DNA from: Bacteroidales bacterium UBA1208
GTDB taxonomy: Bacteria; Bacteroidota; Bacteroidia; Bacteroidales; P3
Direction of reading: 5' to 3'
DNA length: 24,891 nt
Assembly (NCBI GenBank): GCA_002309955.1
Contig: DBXQ01000044.1
Span: 1-24,891, forward strand
Shown here: positions 22,061 through 24,891 of the stretch, piece by piece
How the letters are laid out: every line of letters begins with the position of its first letter
Numbering within the stretch: position 1 is the first letter of the stretch
The notes under the pieces: generated by a model
Seen by the model: only the letters and a program-made list of their open reading frames with translations
Told to the model about the DNA's origin: nothing
The model's database searches: none
Translations under genes and position numbers: made by a program

Positions 22061-22804
22061 ATGAAAAAAATCCAGCTTATAATTGTCGCCGCAATCCTTG
22101 CCCTTGCATCGTGTGGCAACAAAGACGACATCACCATCCAAGGCACCCTTGCCGGAGGTGCAGGCAAAGTCATCTATATTGAGGAGATGACTCCAGACTC
22201 CCGACTATTTCTGGACTCGGTGACTCTCGACAGCAAAGGTCACTTCAAATTCCGCTACACCATGCCCTACAAGACTTTCTACAACGTGCATGTGAGTGAC
22301 GCCGATTACATAGTTCTCCTCCCCGACATGGGCGAAACCATCACCATTGAAGGCTGCTACGACTCCCTTTCCAACACCTATCACCTCCAAGGCGGTTCCG
22401 AATCACAACTGTTATGGCAACTGCAAGACTACTCCAATCATGGCAGTCAAGCCCTTCGCGACATCGTTGCTACCGACCAGCAAAACCAACAGCTCCTCAG
22501 CGAAGGCACCATTACCGAAGCCGAATACTCCGCCGCACGGCAGTTGACCGACTCCCTTTACCTCTCCGCCTTTGCCGACCAGCAACACTACGTAGTCAAC
22601 TTCATCGAGGACAACCTCGGCTCTCTCACCACCCTCATCGCCCTCTACAAACCTTTCAACAACCGTCCTCTCATCAACCCCGAAGACAGTTTCGAATTCT
22701 ACGAAGCCGTGCTCGAAGGCTTGGAAGAAAGCCTTCCCGACAACCCCCACACCCTCAACTTCAAAAACCAAGTGGAGCGCACCCGATTCCAGTATGCCCG
22801 GTAA
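22061..22804 (+). CDS. DUF4369-type lipoprotein lacking the thioredoxin-like domain
   Basis: This 247-residue protein has a lipoprotein signal (MKKIQLIIVAAILALASC, Cys18). A beta-rich region at about 24-115 (I-T-I-Q-G-T-L-A-G-G, I-Y-I-E-E-M, then L-D-S-V-T-L-D-S-K-G-H-F) is typical of DUF4369. A helical region follows (about 116-245). Most Bacteroidota proteins of this type continue into a thiol-disulfide TlpA/AhpC-like domain with a C-x-x-C motif; this one stops before it, at Y-A-R. The last 11 bases overlap the start of lpxH, so the short form is built into the gene arrangement. It is exported and membrane-anchored; the role is unknown. Confidence 0.75.
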   Translation: MKKIQLIIVAAILALASCGNKDDITIQGTLAGGAGKVIYIEEMTPDSRLFLDSVTLDSKGHFKFRYTMPYKTFYNVHVSDADYIVLLPDMGETITIEGCYDSLSNTYHLQGGSESQLLWQLQDYSNHGSQALRDIVATDQQNQQLLSEGTITEAEYSAARQLTDSLYLSAFADQQHYVVNFIEDNLGSLTTLIALYKPFNNRPLINPEDSFEFYEAVLEGLEESLPDNPHTLNFKNQVERTRFQYAR

Positions 22805-23561
22805 TAAACTATATTTCATCACCGATGCCCACCTCGGTGCCGACGACGACTCTCTGCAACGCGAAAAAGAGCTTTGCTTGCTCCTTGACCGCATGCAGAC
22901 CGATGCCGCCATGGTTGTCTTTCTTGGCGACATGTTCGACTTCTGGTTCACCTACAAATATGTGGTTCCGAAAGGTTACACCCGCCTTCTCGGGCGCATG
23001 GCCCAGCTATCCGACACCGGTGTCGAACTGCACTTCTTTGTCGGCAACCACGACATGTGGATGTTCGACTATCTGAAGCAGGAAATGGCCATCACCATGC
23101 ACAACGAACCCGACACCCTTGAGTTCGACGGCAAACGCTTCCTTATCGGCCACGGCGACGGGTTAGGACACCTTGACAAACGCTACGACTGTCTGCGCCG
23201 CATTTTCCGCAGCCCCATAAACCAACGTCTCTTCTCCATCCTGCCCGAATGGATGACCTTCGGACTGGCCACTGGATGGAGCCGTAACAGCAGGAAAGGA
23301 CACATCAAAAAAAATCCCCACATCTTCGAATACCAAGGCGACGACCGCGAAGGCATAGTAATCTACTGTCGCCAGCGATTGCTGAACGAACCTTTCGACT
23401 ATTGTGTCTTCGGCCACCGGCACACACCTTTAGTAAGGGAAATCGTAGCCGACAACGGCAACCGCTCCACCTACGTCAACGTAGGCGACTGGCTGTTGCA
23501 TCGCAACTACGCCGTCTATTCCAACGGAACAATGGAATGCATTGATTTACGAACGTGTTAA
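22794..23561 (+). CDS. lpxH: UDP-2,3-diacylglucosamine diphosphatase (LpxH-like)
   Basis: This 255-residue calcineurin-type metallophosphoesterase has the complete metal-ligand series: D-A-H-L-G (Asp11, His13), G-D-M-F-D (Asp46), G-N-H-D (Asn85, His86), G-H-G-D and G-H-R-H. LpxH hydrolyses UDP-2,3-diacylglucosamine to lipid X and UMP on the inner face of the cytoplasmic membrane, the fourth step of lipid A synthesis. The F-W-F segment after the second motif and the overall length match LpxH of Bacteroidota. The ATG at 22794 overlaps the preceding lipoprotein gene by 11 bases. A strong terminator lies 47 bases after the stop. Confidence 0.88.
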   Translation: MPGNKLYFITDAHLGADDDSLQREKELCLLLDRMQTDAAMVVFLGDMFDFWFTYKYVVPKGYTRLLGRMAQLSDTGVELHFFVGNHDMWMFDYLKQEMAITMHNEPDTLEFDGKRFLIGHGDGLGHLDKRYDCLRRIFRSPINQRLFSILPEWMTFGLATGWSRNSRKGHIKKNPHIFEYQGDDREGIVIYCRQRLLNEPFDYCVFGHRHTPLVREIVADNGNRSTYVNVGDWLLHRNYAVYSNGTMECIDLRTC

Positions 23562-23606
23562 TTCGTAAATTCGTCAATGCGTTAATCCATCGAATTAGTA
23601 AATAAA
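23552..23606. repeat. AT-rich TTAATTCGT-type words after lpxH
   Basis: The run GTGTTAATTCGTAAATTCGT and following bases repeats the words seen upstream of the PgpH-like gene, including the exact 11-mer AATTCGTCAAT (23568-23578 here and 2295-2305). Similar words recur at 23650-23681 beyond the terminator. Confidence 0.5.
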
Positions 23607-23607
23607 A

Positions 23608-23643
23608 AAAGAGGGTGTCCCTAAAGTTAAGGACACCCTCTTT
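23608..23643. terminator. Bidirectional intrinsic terminator between lpxH and clpB
   Basis: AAAGAGGGTGTCC (23608-23620) pairs perfectly with GGACACCCTCTTT (23631-23643) around a ten-base loop. A run of A lies before the stem and T-rich DNA after it, so it can stop transcription from both the convergent lpxH and clpB sides. Confidence 0.92.
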
Positions 23644-23682
23644 CATTTTAATATTAATGCATTAATGAATTAACACATTACA

Positions 23683-24891
23683 TCAGGCTCCTTTTGCGGG
23701 GTTGTAGAAGACAAACTGGTCGTCAATCACGTCGATAATAATTGTATCGTTGGTCTTGATTTTTTCTTCAAGAATCTGGCGCGACAGCTCATTGAGGATT
23801 TCTCGCTGAATGACACGCTTCACCGGTCTTGCGCCCATAGCTGGGTCGTAACCTATTGTGGCCAAGTGGTCAATAGCCTCGTCGGTGGCCGAAATCAGAA
23901 TCTCGTTCTTCTCCAGCATCTTGGCGGCATTGTTCAGCTGAATCTTCACCACCTCGCGGATTTGGTTCTTGGTAAGCGGACGGAACATCACAATCTCGTC
24001 AATACGGTTCAGAAACTCGGGTCTTACCTGCTGCTTGAGCAGTTCAAGCACGGCATTCTTGGTCTCCTCCAACTCATACTCACTCATCGCACTTCCCTCC
24101 AACCGCTGGCGGATAACATCGCTGCCCATGTTCGAGGTCATAATTATCACCGTATTCTTAAAGTCGGCGGTACGACCTTTATTGTCTGTCAACCGACCGT
24201 CCTCAAGCACCTGCAACAAAGTGTTGAACACATCGGGATGCGCCTTCTCAATCTCGTCGAAAAGCACTATACTGTATGGTTTCCGGCGGACGGCCTCGGT
24301 CAGCTGGCCACTCTCGTCATAGCCCACATATCCTGGAGGCGCTCCAATGAGTCGCGACACGCTGTGCCGCTCCTGATACTCGCTCATATCAATACGCACC
24401 ATCATATCTTCATCGTCAAACATCACCTCTGCCAGTGCTCGCGCCAACTCAGTCTTACCCACGCCTGTAGTTCCCAAGAAAAGGAACGAGCCTATGGGAC
24501 GGCGACCGTCACTCAATCCTGTGCGGCTACGGCGTATGGCGTTAGCAATAGTGCTGATGGCTTCGTCCTGTCCCACTACACGCTTGTGCAACTCATCCTC
24601 AAGATGGAGCAAACGCTCGCGTTCGCTCTGCAGCATTCGAGTTACAGGAATGCCAGTCCATTTCGACACCACCTCGGCAATCTGTTCCGAGTCAACCTCC
24701 TCGTTGATCATCGCATTGTCGGCCTGCATTTCCTTCAGCTGCTGCTTCAAGTCGGCCACATGCTTCTCGGCCTCCTTGATGCGGCCGTAGCGGAGTTCTG
24801 CCACCCGGCCATAATCACCAGCGCGCTCAGCCTGTTCTGCCTCGAACTTGTAACTCTCAATGTTTTTCACCTCCGACTGGATGCTCTCCAC
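23683..24891 (-). CDS. clpB: ATP-dependent chaperone ClpB (C-terminal 402 residues; start outside window)
   Basis: The frame is open to the right edge and holds less than half of an approximately 860-residue ClpB. Visible parts are the end of the middle coiled coil (about 1-65 of the fragment), the linker S-K-W-T-G-I-P-V-T, and the second AAA+ domain with Walker A G-T-T-G-V-G-K-T (140-147) and Walker B V-L-F-D-E-I-E-K-A-H. Sensor motifs (I-I-M-T-S-N-M-G-S) and the C-terminal D2-small domain (G-A-R-P-V-K-R) follow. ClpB works with DnaK to dissolve protein aggregates in the cytoplasm. The coiled-coil middle region separates ClpB from ClpA. It ends convergently to lpxH across the terminator at 23608-23643. 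Confidence 0.95.
   Translation of the reverse strand: MESIQSEVKNIESYKFEAEQAERAGDYGRVAELRYGRIKEAEKHVADLKQQLKEMQADNAMINEEVDSEQIAEVVSKWTGIPVTRMLQSERERLLHLEDELHKRVVGQDEAISTIANAIRRSRTGLSDGRRPIGSFLFLGTTGVGKTELARALAEVMFDDEDMMVRIDMSEYQERHSVSRLIGAPPGYVGYDESGQLTEAVRRKPYSIVLFDEIEKAHPDVFNTLLQVLEDGRLTDNKGRTADFKNTVIIMTSNMGSDVIRQRLEGSAMSEYELEETKNAVLELLKQQVRPEFLNRIDEIVMFRPLTKNQIREVVKIQLNNAAKMLEKNEILISATDEAIDHLATIGYDPAMGARPVKRVIQREILNELSRQILEEKIKTNDTIIIDVIDDQFVFYNPAKGA

Noticed and set aside
1..24891. CRISPR array, tRNA or rRNA genes, insertion sequences, prophage or toxin-antitoxin pair
   Set aside because: No regularly spaced long repeats, cloverleaf or rRNA-like sequence, transposase or phage proteins, or small paired toxin-antitoxin genes were seen on either strand.

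Overview
This 24.9 kb window looks like ordinary chromosome from a member of the Bacteroidota, most likely order Bacteroidales. The evidence is the gene families (GldB lipoprotein, DUF349 repeat protein, DUF4369 lipoprotein, Mfa/fimbrillin-like lipoprotein, the YfhO type seen in this phylum, SUI1/eIF1 homologue), the weak use of Shine-Dalgarno sites, and several promoters of the TAnnTTTG class (TATCTTTG, TAATTTTG) used by the Bacteroidota primary sigma factor. The family within the order cannot be fixed from the sequence. There are no rRNA or tRNA genes, CRISPR arrays, insertion sequences or phage genes. Twenty-two protein genes are supported: twenty complete or apparently complete, and two cut by the window edges (a lipoprotein at the left, ClpB at the right).

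Layout. (1) 1-304, minus: 5' part of a secreted lipoprotein gene, divergent from the rest across a compact double promoter. (2) 561-2144, plus: a PflX-type radical SAM protein, probably from a leaderless mRNA, then an unassigned 209-residue protein. (3) 2502-8205, plus: a 7TM-HD phosphodiesterase of the PgpH (c-di-AMP) type, a large YfhO-type membrane protein and a family 2 glycosyltransferase. (4) 8383-14677, plus: a tight operon DUF349 - GldB - LtaS-like phosphoglycerol transferase - lipid kinase - SUI1, with overlaps or gaps of a few bases between the last four, its own promoter and a terminator-like hairpin. (5) 17226-14993, minus: an envelope operon of a LysM lytic transglycosylase, an FtsB/DivIC-type divisome protein and an NlpC/P60 lipoprotein. 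(6) 17575-23561, plus: thioredoxin, a DUF58 protein with a TTG start, butyrate kinase with its own good promoter, an FKBP prolyl isomerase, a short chorismate synthase, a DUF4369 lipoprotein and LpxH. (7) A bidirectional terminator separates LpxH from the convergent clpB.

Functionally the window is dominated by envelope biology: peptidoglycan turnover and division, lipid A synthesis (LpxH), lipoproteins, and membrane glycosyl or phosphoglycerol transfer. The most suggestive theme is the co-oriented series YfhO, GT2, LtaS-like enzyme and diacylglycerol-kinase-like lipid kinase. In Firmicutes, proteins of these families build and decorate lipoteichoic acid and recycle its diacylglycerol by-product. 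A Gram-negative organism has no lipoteichoic acid, so the acceptor here is unknown. This is the best candidate for an undescribed pathway, but it rests on family membership and gene order only.

Other points worth a second look are a chorismate synthase lacking about 45 central residues, a DUF4369 lipoprotein without the usual thioredoxin-like half, a perfect 18-bp inverted repeat with a self-palindromic core, 11-bp-phased pyrimidine-rich repeats in two gene-free stretches, and dispersed TTCGTTAAT-type AT-rich words in intergenic DNA.
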